A stretch of DNA of 64,000 bases. It comes from Hymenolepis diminuta. Lineage: Eukaryota > Platyhelminthes > Cestoda > Cyclophyllidea > Hymenolepididae. The stretch is from NCBI GenBank assembly GCA_900708905.1, contig CAADRB010000003.1:4906331-4970330 (forward strand), written 5' to 3'. The position numbers and the translations under genes are program-made. Positions 1 to 14,300 of this stretch are shown piece after piece. The notes under the pieces were generated by a model. It was not told the DNA's origin. It did not search any database and worked only from the letters and a program-made list of their open reading frames with translations. Numbering within the stretch: position 1 is the first letter of the stretch; every line of letters starts with the position of its first letter.

Positions 1-236
1 GCTCATTTAGAGTAGGATACCGGCTTTAAGGCGCAAATTCTTTCAAGACGTGACGTGTATGACATGGAAAGGAGAGGTATGCTTTCATTTTCATACATAG
101 ACCTAATCCGTCTCGGAAAGTTCAAGAAAATCATTTGATTATGTTTTTTTTTCATTAACAGGTTTGCGGGAATCCTTCTTGTGATTTTTATTCCTCTTTT
201 TTACCTTCTTCGAGCTGATTTTCGATTCTGTCACAG

Positions 237-617
237 GGGTCGCAGATGATTGTGAAATACTTCAGCAGCTTCACTTCGCCCAATTAATTGAGACCCAGAA
301 GATCCAAGCCAGGTTGATTTATTACAAAGTATTTTGCATAACAATAACAAACCTGACAGTCAAGTTCATCCATTAATTTTAGGGCGTCACTCGAAGCGTT
401 CCGGACTATATGGTATATCGTTTTCAGCACTAGACAGCTCAAGGTTCTCTATACTTATCTTGAGGTCAAAGAGGTGGCAGAGGTAGTATCTAATTGCAAC
501 TTGACTTTCTTACAATTGATAGCCTAAGAACTTCTGTCTTCTTAGGCTGAAGTGACAAAACTGCGAGAATTGAAAGATCCAGTAGGCTTTCCAGCAACCT
601 TCTTTCACTTTAAATGA
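237..617 (+). CDS. 3' end of an unidentified gene (three exons, partial)
   Basis: Three phase-compatible exons are visible at 237-312, 383-482 and 546-617, ending at a TGA. Acceptors are ...TCACAG, ...TTTTAG and ...TTCTTAG; donors are AG|GTTGAT and GAG|GTAGTA; introns are 70 and 63 bp. The joined tail of about 82 residues is charged and helical-looking, beginning GVADDCEILQQLHF and ending LRELKDPVGFPATFFHFK. The rest of the gene lies left of the window or in exons I did not resolve. A 15-nt GT...AG stretch at 413-427 keeps frame and is treated as coding. I do not recognise the family. The open frame through good splice sites is the only evidence, so this is a probable but unnamed gene. Confidence 0.45.
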
Positions 618-2158
618 CTCTTCGTACCGCTCGCTTTTCTATATCCTATTTTCACAGACGGTACAAATGTGATTCCTGTAAGGACAATCCCGGCAATAGT
701 GCATTTCGCCTCATGGCTCGGACGGTGATGGGGTTTCTTACTTGGAGCATTTTCCTGCTTGTTCTTCCAATAGTAAGGTAACATCATGATTTTGTTCGAT
801 CAAACTTACACACACTTTAGAATAACTGGAATCCCGAAGTCCACAAGGGAACAGAAGGCACTTAAGGTAATCGGTTGAAATAGATCCGAAGTTGGATTGC
901 TCATTTATCCAAAATTTTTCTTTTATTTGAGTAACATCATTAATCCAATCGTTATCAGGTCTCTTGGTGAATGTTAGACGTTTAAAGCACTTGCAAAATT
1001 CCAATGATTTCTCACTGAGCAGTTCAGCGAAAAGTACGACTATCAGACGCCAGGCTGTAATTCCTAAACTGCACGAGGTTTATCTGCCATTGTGTTTAAA
1101 CAAGAATTCCACGCATAAACACAGTTGTCGCATAAGGTAATTGTCTATATATGGTTACGAGGTCATGGAATTATTAAATGTTATAAAGAAATAGGAGAAG
1201 GAGATTGGGAGGTGGGGATTAGAAGTTTTAACTCTTCAGGTCAAAAGTGGCAACAAAAAATTGGTTACTGAAAGGTAGAATTAGGTTAACTGAATTGAAT
1301 GAAATAAAATGAAGATTGATTTGGAATAAACTATTAGGAGATCAAAGTTCCTGTTTAATCAACTGACTCGATATTTTTATGTAGTGGTTCATTCCTAGAG
1401 GGGGAAGTTGTGTCTGGTTCGGATTACCAAAAATAACTGGATTCGAGAGTAGATTTTAATTATTGCATAGCAATTTATGAAGATTGTAGATTAACTTTCA
1501 GATGAGAAAATATTTTGGTGATAAAATATTTCTTTAAAGAGTTAGTTGTTTTTGTCTAACCTCGTCCCGTGTTGCTTCATCGTGGCTTTCTGTTTTTTCG
1601 TTCATTTTAGAATTGTACAATTTGTCTGATTTGTAATTAGGGAAGAGAATCTCGCCTTCGTATATGTTTCCATATTAATTGACCATTAGAGAGGAGAGAA
1701 GGTAGGCCATGAGCTCATAAATTGGTAATTAATTTAAATTTTAAGCGTTATATTTCTGTGTATTCAAAAAAAGCCTATGGTAGCGCAGTTCTACTTGAAT
1801 GCTTTTAAATGGCACTTTATTGACTCACATCCCCCCAATCTCCCAGTAGAATGTTTATTAATGAAACATTATTTAATGTTTAGATATTAATAATGTAGTT
1901 TATTTATTAATCGACTTATTTATTGAATGAAAATAATGGATGAAATAACCGAAAGGAACGTTGTTCTTGCAAATATTCATACATTTTTTTTAACAAGTTT
2001 TATGTTAAATTCAAATTCTGAAGGAATGCAGGATGACAAGTTGATGTTTACATAACAGTGAGAGAAAAGGAGGATGACTGAGCTCATCTACTTCGAACTA
2101 CATATAAGTGAAACGGCCAGGTGGAGAGTAGTTCATATGTACTTTTAACGATGAACCT
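618..2158. other. Intergenic stretch, no gene recognised
   Basis: AT-rich sequence between the tail of the first gene and the stop codon of the ERM-like gene on the opposite strand. Short open frames occur at 605-787 and 738-1004 on the minus strand, but they show no family resemblance or convincing splice sites. The stretch should hold the two convergent 3' UTRs. Confidence 0.4.
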
Positions 2159-2397
2159 TTAGAGAGCTTCGAAGAGATCAATGCGTTTCTTTGTATAGCC
2201 ACTTTGAATGACTTTGAGTGACGAGAACTTTGGATCAATGCCGAAACCACCAGAAGCTGGACTATCGGCGTAGTAGTCTGGTGTTATTATTTGAGGGTCT
2301 GCAGTACCTCTAGGAGCCACCTTGGGCTTAGGATGAATTGGAGGTCGATTGGACGTCGGCATATCCTCAGATTCAATAATTTGACCAGAAAGTTGAC
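2159..2397 (-). CDS. Last exon of the ERM-like gene: C-terminal actin-binding tail
   Basis: Acceptor CTTATAG at 2398-2404 and phase 1 entry give [20 protein letters not shown], then a Pro-rich stretch, then [23 protein letters not shown] and TAG. In vertebrate ERMs this is the C-ERMAD end that masks the FERM domain and binds F-actin; the regulatory Thr of the KYKTLRQI motif aligns with a Ser here (KFSSLKVI). Conservation of the basic and acidic positions in KKRIDLFE suggests actin binding is retained. That is inference. Confidence 0.8.
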
Positions 2398-5300
2398 CTA
2401 TAAGACCAAGAAACTTATGCTTATAAAGGTTGATTATCATATTGAATAGCGTTACGCAATTTGTTAACATTAACTTCTTATAACCTATTTAACTATACTC
2501 AGGATAAATTTTCAGTGACTTTATTTTAGAGAATATTTAAGGAATATGTTCGTCTAAGTTAATAAAGTGCAGTAAAATATAAAATTTTGATTTAATATAC
2601 AAGTAAACAGATAATCAAAACTGATTAATGGCTTAGCCTATTTGACTATGAAGAGAAATCACGAAATTCGAAATGAAGAATATTTGAAGGATGACTAACT
2701 ATACGTTTACAAAATTTTTGTCTGAATCATCACTGATTAACTCGACATCACAGTGGTGCCTGAAGTCTCCGACCCTGCAGCAACCTTATGACTGTTATCA
2801 AGCTCACAGTGGTATTTGAAAGGCTTAATCCTACGGTAATCTCAAGTTCCCCATAGTGAATAATAATGTGTCCTCAAGTGCTATACCTTAATTAGCGGGA
2901 TAGGCCACTTAGGCGATCCTCGAGCAAGCGTTGCTAGGGTTCAGCTTTCCCGATCAACGATTCTGGATTCAAAACATCTATTTACGCCACTCCTAGCCTA
3001 GGAAACTATATAAGGCTCCTTTACAAACGCACACGGACACATTCTTGTAATGTACCGGCTCTTAAAGCTTCCCTCTCATCTCCTCTCTCTCCCATCCTTC
3101 TCTTACTCTCTCGAATCTCCATCGCGGTTTATGCAAGCCCTGTTATTCCAAAACATTTAAGAGTTTTGGATTATATTCAATTAAATATTGTCTGGCTTAT
3201 AGTTTTTCATATAAGAAAACCATGGAACTTCAATGGCCATCATAAGTTCGTGCTTCTGTATGTCCTTGAATAAATAAATAATGTGACGTGATCAAATCAG
3301 ATAAAATGACCATTAAATAATGAATTTTAATTTAAAATTTGACGAAATTAGATAAACAACAGATCACATTGATTTCTCTCATGGTGCGGAAAAAAGATGG
3401 GAAATCAGTTAATAGCAATTGAGTCTTCAAAAGATTTTCATCTCAAACGGAAAAAATGAACTTTGGATACCAGTGCATTATCCCCCTTAAATCTAATAGC
3501 ATTGTGAATGCAAGCGTTTGAACCCAAACTTAAGGATTTTTTAAATACAGTTATAAAAACAGATAATTCACTTAAAATCGCACCATTCACACCCATCTAA
3601 GTTCGTTGTTAGGAGATTAACTTGGAGTATTCAAGGATTTGTCTAGACTTAATGCATGTAAAAAGTAAATGAACGCTTTGTTTTATTCACAAGATATAAC
3701 CTGACTGAGCAAGATTGATGAATGAATACAGATGGAAATAAAGATAATTTATGTATTCTATCAAATTTCATACTTTATTGATAAATTAATTATCTAATAG
3801 TAACAGTAACTGTAGCATTTTTTAATTGAATTTTAAATATATTGATATGGAATGTGATAGAATACTCACACATGCACACACAAAACTTATTTGAAAACTC
3901 AGATTACTACTGGCTCTTAAATTTGTTATTATATGAACTCAACTAATTATTTTTCTAACTTTAAATTACACCTCCTCAGGTTACATCAAAGATGTTTGAA
4001 TTTTACGACCTAATCAAAGAGTATATAGTTAAAGCTTAAAGTGATACTTTTTTGCCAGTGATTTAATAATATTAAATCACTGAACTACTACTACTATACA
4101 ATTTTACCTTTTGCATAGCCCTTTGATGATCCCTGATCAGTTGGATGCAAAGCTCGTTTCCATGTTTGTGGTGAAGAAACTGAAGCTGGAGGATCCATTT
4201 CAAAATTTCCACGAGATTCTGGGTAACCAGGATCATCACGAACAGGGATCGAAGGGGACAGAGATTGGTTGTCTGGGACGGGTGTATGAAATAATCGTCC
4301 TAAATGAATAAATTAACATATCTTCAATTAACTGACCTCCAAAATGTGGATATAAATTTTTTAGGAGAGATTAATGCAGAAAACTAAACCTGGAAGTTTT
4401 GGATAAACATCTAGATTATAGGAGATTGGTTTTGATGGGCTGCCACTGATTGGTGGTTTAATCGGGCCAGTGTTTTTACCCAAAAGGGGTTCGGGCAGTG
4501 AAGGCATAGTTGACAGTGGTGGATTCTTGGGTGATTTGTCATTTTCATTGTATGGAGGTTCTATGTAACTATGATCTTCGGTGTCTGACGGTGACGATGT
4601 CGAAGTTAGTGTGACAGTAGGGTTAAACGTAGGTGGAGATTTCGGTTGGATTGATTGTGGAGCTGTACTTCTAACTGAAGTAAAAAGTTACTGGGGTTAA
4701 ACAGGGTATATCGAGTATAATACAGTTAGAAACATCAAATACAACGTTAGCTCTAAAGTATCGTGAATAATGAAAGATAATTGTTACAATTTATTACATA
4801 TATAATTTTATATTCTTACAGGACGTCGAAATGTTTTAGCCCTCAAATATGAGCCTAGCATCACATGGGGTTAGCTTTAATGAACTCGTTTATTTCGTTA
4901 ACCGGGACGAAAAATTGGGTAGTTATAAAATGTATTAACAAAATAAATAAGAAAATAAAATCGATTAGCGGTAGCAAACATTTGCTTACTGTTTTATTTA
5001 TTAGAGTGGACGTTTGATAAAATGAATTGGACAACTAATGGGGACCATTGATTTTTCTTTTGCATTATTAAGTACAAATAAAGTAAATAGACGGACATTT
5101 TAACAAATGACATTTTAATTTGAAAGATTTAAATAATTTAACATTCAGGTACGAAGTTGGGTTCCAGCACGTTGAGGTTAAAATTATATCAGGATTAAAT
5201 GAATAGCACAATATTAATTAACATCGATTCATTTTTCATGAAAATCCGCTCGTATCTCTGTAATCTAAACATAATGAAATAGAGGGCGCTTTGTTACTCA

Positions 5301-8300
5301 TTAGAAAAATTTAAAAGAAAATCCTAATCTTAAATATTTAATATATATGAATTTGATTTTTTATATTGAGTGTAGTCGAAACTAAAATAAACTTAAATGG
5401 AGACAAAACTTCATTAGTTGATCATATCATGGAATTTAGATACCAGAACATTGCGCAGTGAACTGTACTATCTAGGCTAATATGGAGAACCCAATGCTTT
5501 CAGAATTCAAATAACGTTCGGTTCCTGATGTTCAAACTTCATTATCAACTTCTCCTTGACCCCTTCTCCATTTCTCACCCCGTTAATCAGTTGTTTTTTC
5601 ATGGCTAAAATCAGCAATTTTTTGCTTCGTCATAACGGGAGCAATAAATCGGGCGATGCATGAAAGTTCGTGTTGGCATTTGTAAATAAGTATTATACTT
5701 CACTAGCTAAAATAAATATATTTATTATAAAAGAAGTAAGAACAAACTAAAAAAATAAATAATGGTTTTAATTTTCATATAAGGCGACATCAGTGTACAA
5801 TATTTAAAAATCACCATAACTTTTCACCATATGTATTGGATAAAAGTAAGATTATCTAAAAAAAGTTAGAGTCTATCATTAAGGCAATTACATGTTATTA
5901 TTGAGTTCAGACATTTGTGGCTATTTAGAGAGGCCAATTAGTTTACAACAGTATACCATAACAGTGTGTAAAAACTAAAACCACGTCGATGATTGCAGTG
6001 ATTATGATGTTAAATAAATTGAGATTTAAGAGACCTGTTTTGCCTGTGTTGCACTAAAATGACAAATGAATGAGATTTCATGGTGAAGTTGTTGTCACTT
6101 GCGCCTTCAAAATTCACGAATCGAATATCTCTGCATGAAAATTGGGAAAACACAAATAGGAAATTACCATAAAGTATGACATTATGATTGGGAGTATCTC
6201 AATGATTAAATTTTAATGAAAATATGGGAAAATCGGTAAGGTCTGTAAAAGGTCTTTAAAGAATAATCTACAAAAATGAACATATTCACATTTTTATGTT
6301 TAAGTGTATTTGGGTTAAATCAAATTATAAGTACTTGAAGAGAGTCTTTAAATTAATTCAAGGTAACCAACTCTGTTTGTATGGATTAAGTGGACGCAAG
6401 TTTTTTAAACACAATAAAGGTTAAATACATAATTAAGATCAAAATTTTGAATGATTGTTTTAAGTCCACAAAAAATAGCGAAACCGTTGAATTTGTTAAA
6501 TTTACCTGATATAAAGGTAAAAATTTATAACACATTGTGAGTAATATATTAGGTAGATAAAACCAAATACTGAATGGCATTGCAGTGTTTTTGAAACAAA
6601 ACTGACTTCCGGTAATTAGAATCCGGCGGCAATCATATTTAGAAAGAAAATATTGAGGAACAGTACAATGATAATCAAGTTGAACAAGTTGAATCCTTCC
6701 CATATTTCTTTTCAAGGTTCATTTAATCCGCCCATAAGTGGCCGGAATTTTTTAATTTTTATAATAATACAAGCCAATGGATCGTTATAAAATTAGTGTT
6801 GTGGTTGCAACCGTCAACAGATTTATTAATATATTAGACATTTAAATCATGATTTCAACCTGATGTATTAAGAAATTACTACTTACAATGAATAAAGTAG
6901 GAGCAAGTTTTAAGGGTAGATAAAATGTCAATATGCTGGTGATTTCGGCTTTTGAAGTGTCATTCAAAGGTGATATGATAAAAATAACATATCTGTGGTG
7001 TGTAACCAGCTTATGCAATTATATGCATCAAAGCAGACCAGTGCGAATCCCGTTTGTGGGTTAGTCAACCTCACCGTTAACAGCGTTACTAAAATGACCT
7101 AGGCCCCTTTACAGAAATGTTAACAATGGATGAGGGAAAGTATTCTAGAACCACTGCTATAAAGACAAAATTCTATCACTCCGCTTATTGATCGAAATTA
7201 ATTAGTGTCGTTGGTCACCTATATCATTTATTCCTCCTTCTTTACTGAAACAGATTTAAACAAATTAATTTTTTACTTTGTTATTTCGAGCAAAAATATG
7301 AAATGAGAAGTCATCGCGAGAGAGTGTAAATGCTGCTGATTGTACCAAGCCCACAATCAATAACCCCAGTGCTCAACTTACACAAGCAAATTTTCTCAGA
7401 AAAGAATTTGTGAAGACAACACATAAGGAGAGACTGTGCTCAAAACTGGGTGAATACTTGAACTTAATGAAATGATTGCGACGATCGATAAGGCGTAGCC
7501 GAGAGATGACTCTATGCACTCATTTAATAAGATGATTGAATAATACGCAAAATGCTTGACAAAGTTTTCACAAGAAACGTACAAGTCAGAAATCTTACAA
7601 AGTTATTTTTTAAACCATCAAATATAAACTGTTAAATAATTAAGTAAATTTTATTTTTCGTAGAACACAAATTTAGGTTTATTTTATGAAGCATAAATCG
7701 TGCGCGGTTTGTTATTAAATATCCTATGAATACGTATAGAAAATTTAAAATGTAATATTTGTAGAAGTAGCAAAAGACTTTGTGTGATTTGCAAATTTGA
7801 GTAAAATGAAAAGATACTAAAAAGACAAAATGTGAACAACTTTAAAAAGAAATTTTTCTTTGTAATTCCGACCTGCACGACCTTGAGATCAGACTACTTG
7901 AAAATTGGGATCATATAGTACGTTTTACTAAACGGTTGATTGAATCCATTTTAAGAGATAATGTGATTAAGATCTTGCCATTTAAGAGTTGATAAATAAT
8001 TTTAGAAAAAATTAGTTACAACTTGAGGAAAATTTGAATTAATTACGAAATAGAGAATTATTGTCATGGTGAACTTTAACCTCAAAGAATCTATGAGGAA
8101 AAGAATAGTCAGTAGACCAGTGTTTATTAATAAAGACTCCAAGCTATAAACCATTATTGAATACCAGAGAAGACTAAAATTTATTCGAACTCCTAATGTA
8201 CTATACTGTAAACTTTAATCCGAAAAAGTGTGATATGAACTAACATACCATGGTCATTCTTCGTTGAAGCGGTGATTCCTGATGACCACACTTGAGATAA

Positions 8301-11300
8301 AGTAAAAGAGCAAAAGTGAAATACAAATTTTGTTTGAAGAAATGTTTTTTTAGAAGCGAATCTAAAAAATGTTCTGCAGACATACCATCGTCATTTTTTC
8401 GAGCAGATTTCATTCCTGTTGTCCATGTCGGGGCTAAAATGAAAGCTCAGTTACTTAAAATGGAACATCAAATGTGGTTCCTGGAAATGATCGTTTTATA
8501 ATTATGGAAAATAAAAACTGATCTCCATTTGGTAAATGAATGAAGACACAAAAATCATATCTTAATGATAATTAATTTAAGATCTTACTATTGCTGTTTT
8601 GTTTACGTGCTAATTCAAACAAAATTGACTTATTTTGCCAAATATTTTGAAAATGCCAAATAAAATATAATAGTAATTATAGAAAAACATGAAAAGAAAC
8701 CTTTGATATAGCGATATATCAAGTCATGATTCAAAAATAAATAACTACCGAATACCAGCTCGCAATACGATCAAAGATTACTAAATTTCCAATTAAGTAA
8801 TATAGATATGCTACTTAGAATTGGTTAGTCATGTGTTGACATAAAACATTAGGCTATAGTTGACACAAATAAGTTAATAATACCAATAATAAGAAAGTTA
8901 TATTGAAATTTAAAAATAATAATAAAATATTAAATATTATACCATTTCTGCTCTCAGATTCTGAGTCAATATCCGATGAATAACCTTCCGAATGACTTAT
9001 TAAAGTCCCACCGATTCGAATAGCTGAAATAAGGTTATTTTCAAAAGAATATTTTAGTATTATAAAAGAATTTCTGTAATTGTAAAAGAAATAATAATTA
9101 ATATGAACGAATTCAATGTACTTATTGTATTTTGCAACAATAGAAGTCACATGATATAATATGTATTAGTAATAAGATAAGCTATCCTTTCAGCAAACCC
9201 GAAACATTTCATCCACCATTTTATTATCGAATTCGAACACAAGAAGCTAATAAGGAATGGCTTTCAATATTGACCTACTTGACTTACTTAACCATCTAAA
9301 CTTCAACAGAAAGGTCAGATGAAAGCATTTAACGTAAACTGACATAAGATACCTTGAGTTAATAGTACAACAAATAAACAGCAAATTAAGTAGGCATTTT
9401 ACTTATCTTCGGCCATCTCTCCTTATTATCCTTTTAAATTTACCGGTTTTATTAGAAAGGAATTGATTTCATGACTAAATTGACCATAACTAAGAGAATA
9501 TTGTAATCGGTAATGAAATTAGGGATCAGAATCTGTTTAATATATTTTAAATAATTTACTCTATCCAAAAACCATTCAATGTAACAAAAGCACTTGACGC
9601 TTTTCCTTACCGAAATTTCCGCGATAGCGATGAAGTCGATTTACTGACTCTAAAATACAAATTATTGTTAATGGGAGAATAAAATACTCCGGTTAAAAAT
9701 TAGTTTTCCGTTAGGAAGTTAGATTGATTTTCTCGAAAGCTCATTCTTACCCTTTTCTTTGAAGATATCCTAACAAAATTGAAATATAATGCATCATTAG
9801 CAGAAGTAGGAAGATATCATTTTCACATGCAATCTTCTAAATGTGGAATGATTATTCATTCATTTTTTATTTAATATAAGCGATATCTCACACGAATTTT
9901 TGAATTTAATTACTGTGCTATAAATTAGTTGAACTTTCAATTATTTAAACATTTGAATCTTATACGCGGATAAATAAATTTTGATATTTCATCTGATTTG
10001 GGCTAGATTTGTATCTATATCTGAAATGAATACGACTTTGACAGCATGTGGATGAGATTTGGCAGCGGCATTTAATAATCGAATTTTGTTAATATAATTA
10101 TTAAAAAGTAAGGCTGAATCGGAAACTGATTTTTCGGCTCCGGAATATTTCGGCGACTGTTCAATTTACATGAAGTCAGTCATGAAATTATGTCATTGCC
10201 TCCCCCTACCACTCTCGCCTCTTAACTCAATTATACTTTTTATGTTCTTGAATCACATTCACAAAGTGGTGGGGTCCTCTGCGTTTCTCTCTTCAGCTTT
10301 GAATTGAACGCACCTGTTCCAAAAATACGCGAATCTGAGCAACGCGGTGTTGTAGCTGACGTGTTTCGTCGGTAGAGGGCTGATTCAATGAAAGTTTTGT
10401 CTCAATTCCTCGGGCTTGTCGAAGTTGATCTTTCACTTGCCATGCGGCGTACTCATAATCTGTTGCCCGACGTGGCAACTCGAGTTCAAGTTCAGTGATC
10501 TGCTGTTCGAGTTGCATCATTTCCGATGGTGATAGTTTATGTGGTCTAAAATAAGAAAAACCTCCGCTATTTAAGATCATGTAAGTTGCTTAATATTAAG
10601 TAAGACCATTTCGCTTTCAACACTTTGGGAAAAAAATGGCCTGAAGTGGCAAAACAAAACTGTCATTTTAAATTAACTGATCAGTAGCAGTGGATATCGT
10701 GGACAAGAATTTGCCCAATAATCCTTATGGTGAATCATGAAATTTGAACTTAGGAGCCTGAACTACTTATTAAGAAAATACTGTACAATTCAAAGTCAAG
10801 AATTAAGATAAGTAGGACCGTTTGACGCCTTACTTTTACAGTAAACATCTTTTCTAATCCCCCCGCACACACCCCACTTTCTTGTTAATTGAATACACTG
10901 AAAAGCAATTTTAATTTCTTTCCCACAATGAAAAAAACGTCAATTGGCACACTTTGAAATTTTAGAACTGGTTGATAAAGTGCAAAATGTTGAAGGACCA
11001 TGATAGATAGATTTAAATAGCATCAGGAACTGCCATGCGACACTCAAGGTCAAAGGTTCTTTAATAGTCCTGAATGGTTTAAAAACTGTGGATGAATGCT
11101 TGAGTGTAATTCAAATTTGAAATAAAACCTCTTGCTATTGTTTTCCTCTTGTTGCAATCTTATAAAAAAACTCTTTTTCATGCAAAACACGAACTATGGT
11201 TCATTGTGCCTGACAAATAAAAAATCTTATCATTTTGCATATATATATATATATATATATAATTTGAAATCAATATACGTGCAATTCATAAAAAATCTAG

Positions 11301-14300
11301 TGACATTTTTTGTTTATTTCAAACCAAACACATTACACTGGTGAAGGTAATAATCATTAAGTTACTTATTATTTAAGAACAAACATAATTAACCGCAATT
11401 ATTGCATGTCAGTTGTGACTAATTAGTAAAAAGAGGTTTTTTTATTACAAAACTCACTTCAGAGGCATCATATGACATCCCATTTCTTATTGGCATGCAT
11501 AGTGAACTACAAAGGACTATCAGTATTTTTTCACCGAAGCTGACAGACACTAGCAGCGTGATTTGGTTGCAGACAGGTATACCTTAGATTCCTTACGACC
11601 TCGACTCAAATTTGATTTGCTTTTTATGGTACACAGAGGGTGATTTGAAGACAATTCTGAGATTGGCGCAAAGCAATTAGCATAAAATGAAGCTGCTACT
11701 TGCATATGCAGCACGGTTTGAAAAAGTAAGGTAAGTCGTGAAATAACAAATTCAGTTAATGTGTGGTTCAAAATACCGAAAATTCGTTTAATATTACTCA
11801 AAATTATTGCATAATATTAGGTGCCAGACCTAAATTTCGCCGAGGTTATTAAATTGGCAACGAAGATTTCAAGTGCCAATGGGTAAGAAGAGAATCCACA
11901 ATTCTGAAACTTTTAAAAAGAATTGAAGATCGAAAAGTATTTCATGCTAAAACTCTTGAAATCTCAGAGTCTGCATTAAAGGATTAAGCTCTACCAACAT
12001 TATATTTAGAAAAAATTACTCTGGTGCACTGCTGTGGCAAAAGATAGGAAGTTTCTGCTCATGCTTCTTAGATCTCCCGGTATTAAACTACTGATCGTAA
12101 AGCGTGGGATGAGTGTCAGCCCCAGGGTACACCAAAGTCCAAATATCGAGAAGTACTGAATATCAAAGAGGAGTTTCTAGGACATACTAGGTGTCCTAGA
12201 TTGGAGATAGGATAAAAAATACGACGAGTGACACATCAACAGTAGTACAGCAAAACTGAAAATATTAGCAGTAACGAAGGCAATAACTGTTATAGCGACT
12301 CCGCTATTAGAAAACTAAATGTGTTAGCTGCAAATTGAAACTCATGATGACTAATGACCATGTAACTCCAATTGGAGGAGCTGTACCACCCTCAAACCTT
12401 CAAAACAGATGAATGTCTTCTTCTACTATCTTAGTTGAATGTAAACTGATTTATAAAGTGTGGAATTACGGAAATTTATACAGATGCTAACTTAAAAAGC
12501 AATATATAGTGCGACTGTCGCTAATATGCCTTAATAGTGGTTCTCACAACTGAACAAACTCAAGCCAACTTTAAGTTGATTCCGGAACCAAAGTCTCCAA
12601 AGTTTACACTGAATATATTATTTTGGTTGAATAAATCATTTCTCGCAAATATTTTCCATGCAATTTTTCATTGTTGATCAGCCTGACCTAAGTTCCCTAT
12701 TTCGACATCAAAGACTCTCCGTGACCTGGTAAAATGACCGGAGAAGTCATCCGCTAAGTCAGTTAAACTTTTAACTTTGGACTGGCCTGACCCAACTTAT
12801 TTTCCTCGGTAATGTTTATCTTTCTTTTAAAATCGACTTGTCCTTTTTCACCTGGCGCTAATGTTGCCATTAGTTCCCGATTGGTCTATCTATGCAATGA
12901 TGTCATGTCCCGATTATATGCGATCCGAACATGATTGGATTTTCGGATGACCTCTCAAAAGTGTATAAGTCAGTGCTTTCTGACCAGCCGATACAAACAA
13001 CTGAGTTGTAGCACACCCGAACAAGTGTCTATCTACAGCTTTTAATATCTACATTCTTGGATGTTCCACAGCCCGTCCGTATTGCTGCTAAATCTATAAA
13101 GATTTAACCGCAGCTGAACCAGATTTCCTCTTAGAACTCATACAGTCAGTTATCATAAAGGAACACCAGATCTTTTGATGCAATGAATTTAATAAAATAA
13201 ACATCATTAGCTATCATCAAAAACAACATTTAGCTATCTTACTTAAGAGACGCTCAATTAGATTCTAACGAACTGAACGTTTTCCACCTGAGCAGAAGAA
13301 TAGGTAAACATTTGCTAGAACATACAATTTATGCGGCATTTTTATAATGCCCTAAAAGTAAGAAAGGAGAATAATAAATCTTTGGCCTGTAGAGAACTTC
13401 GACCTTTACATCTATAGCTACAACCTGGAGAATTCTAAATTCGACATATTACTTAAGAAGGAATAATTAAATCAGATCAGGATTTTGCTAATCATAAGGG
13501 TCTGACAACCACTAACAAACTGCGAGACGGGAGTGCGAAGTTCACACTGTCTGACTTTTAACGTCAATTACAGAAAAGAGAAAAAACTGGCGCCATTAAT
13601 GATTATTTAATTGAAAAAGCATACTAGAGAAGTATCACAACTAGTATGAATATGTGGTACAAGAGTTTTGATGAATCCTAATTGTGATTAAAAGATTTCT
13701 ACAAATCATGCATGTACAATATAGACAAAATTATTCCCTTTATTGGAAAATTATAGAAATAAGTGAAAAGTATGATCGGTTTATGTGGTAACACGGCTTT
13801 CAATCCAATCCGCTAGGGGTCACTTTTACTAATAAGTTTCGTGGATGATTTGCAGTGAATATGGCTCAACGTTTCCGTTTGATATGATCAAGTACTGCGT
13901 AAAGAAAGCGTAATAAAGGAAGCGTCTTTAAGATGTATGAAAAATGAAAGTAAGGACCAGGAAGCAAAGAGCACAAGTGTGGAGGAGTAACAGCTATCTT
14001 GCCTTGGTCCACAAACCTTCCACCTCGAATAACAGCGGCGTAAAACTCAATGTAGCAACTAGCCGCAATGACCGCCCAGTTCGGCTTCCTCATCGGTCCA
14101 CTAATATTCAGGCGTGTGTTTCAACTTGAATAGCTTTGTGGCTTAAAATACCTGTGGATGTACGTATCTCCTACCGAAGAAATGGCAATGGATATCATTG
14201 TGCAGTCACCAAATTTGTTAATTTTTGTTTTAGATGCATTTACAGGGTCCGTAAGGTACCTGAGAACACTCATATTCTGTAATTTAAACCAACTCGATAA

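Noticed and set aside
413..427. A 15-nt GT...AG segment that could be an ultra-short intron
   Set aside because: It is a multiple of three, contains no stop, and is far below the 34-bp minimum seen elsewhere in the window; reading through is simpler.
2740..3080. Higher-GC block with TATATAAGG near 3009, considered as an LTR or alternative promoter
   Set aside because: No boundaries or partner copy; its position in an intron near the 3' end of the ERM-like gene gives no support.
7020..7110. tRNA-like GCGAATCCCG segment
   Set aside because: No cloverleaf with acceptor and anticodon stems could be drawn around it.
9613..9651. 39-nt candidate exon on the minus strand between good splice sites, possible missing ERM exon
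   Set aside because: Entered in the required phase 0 it hits TAA at the third codon, and no alternative acceptor fixed this.
12660..13090. GC-richer block with a promoter-like look, considered as an LTR
   Set aside because: No second copy, no TG...CA boundaries and no target duplication could be identified.
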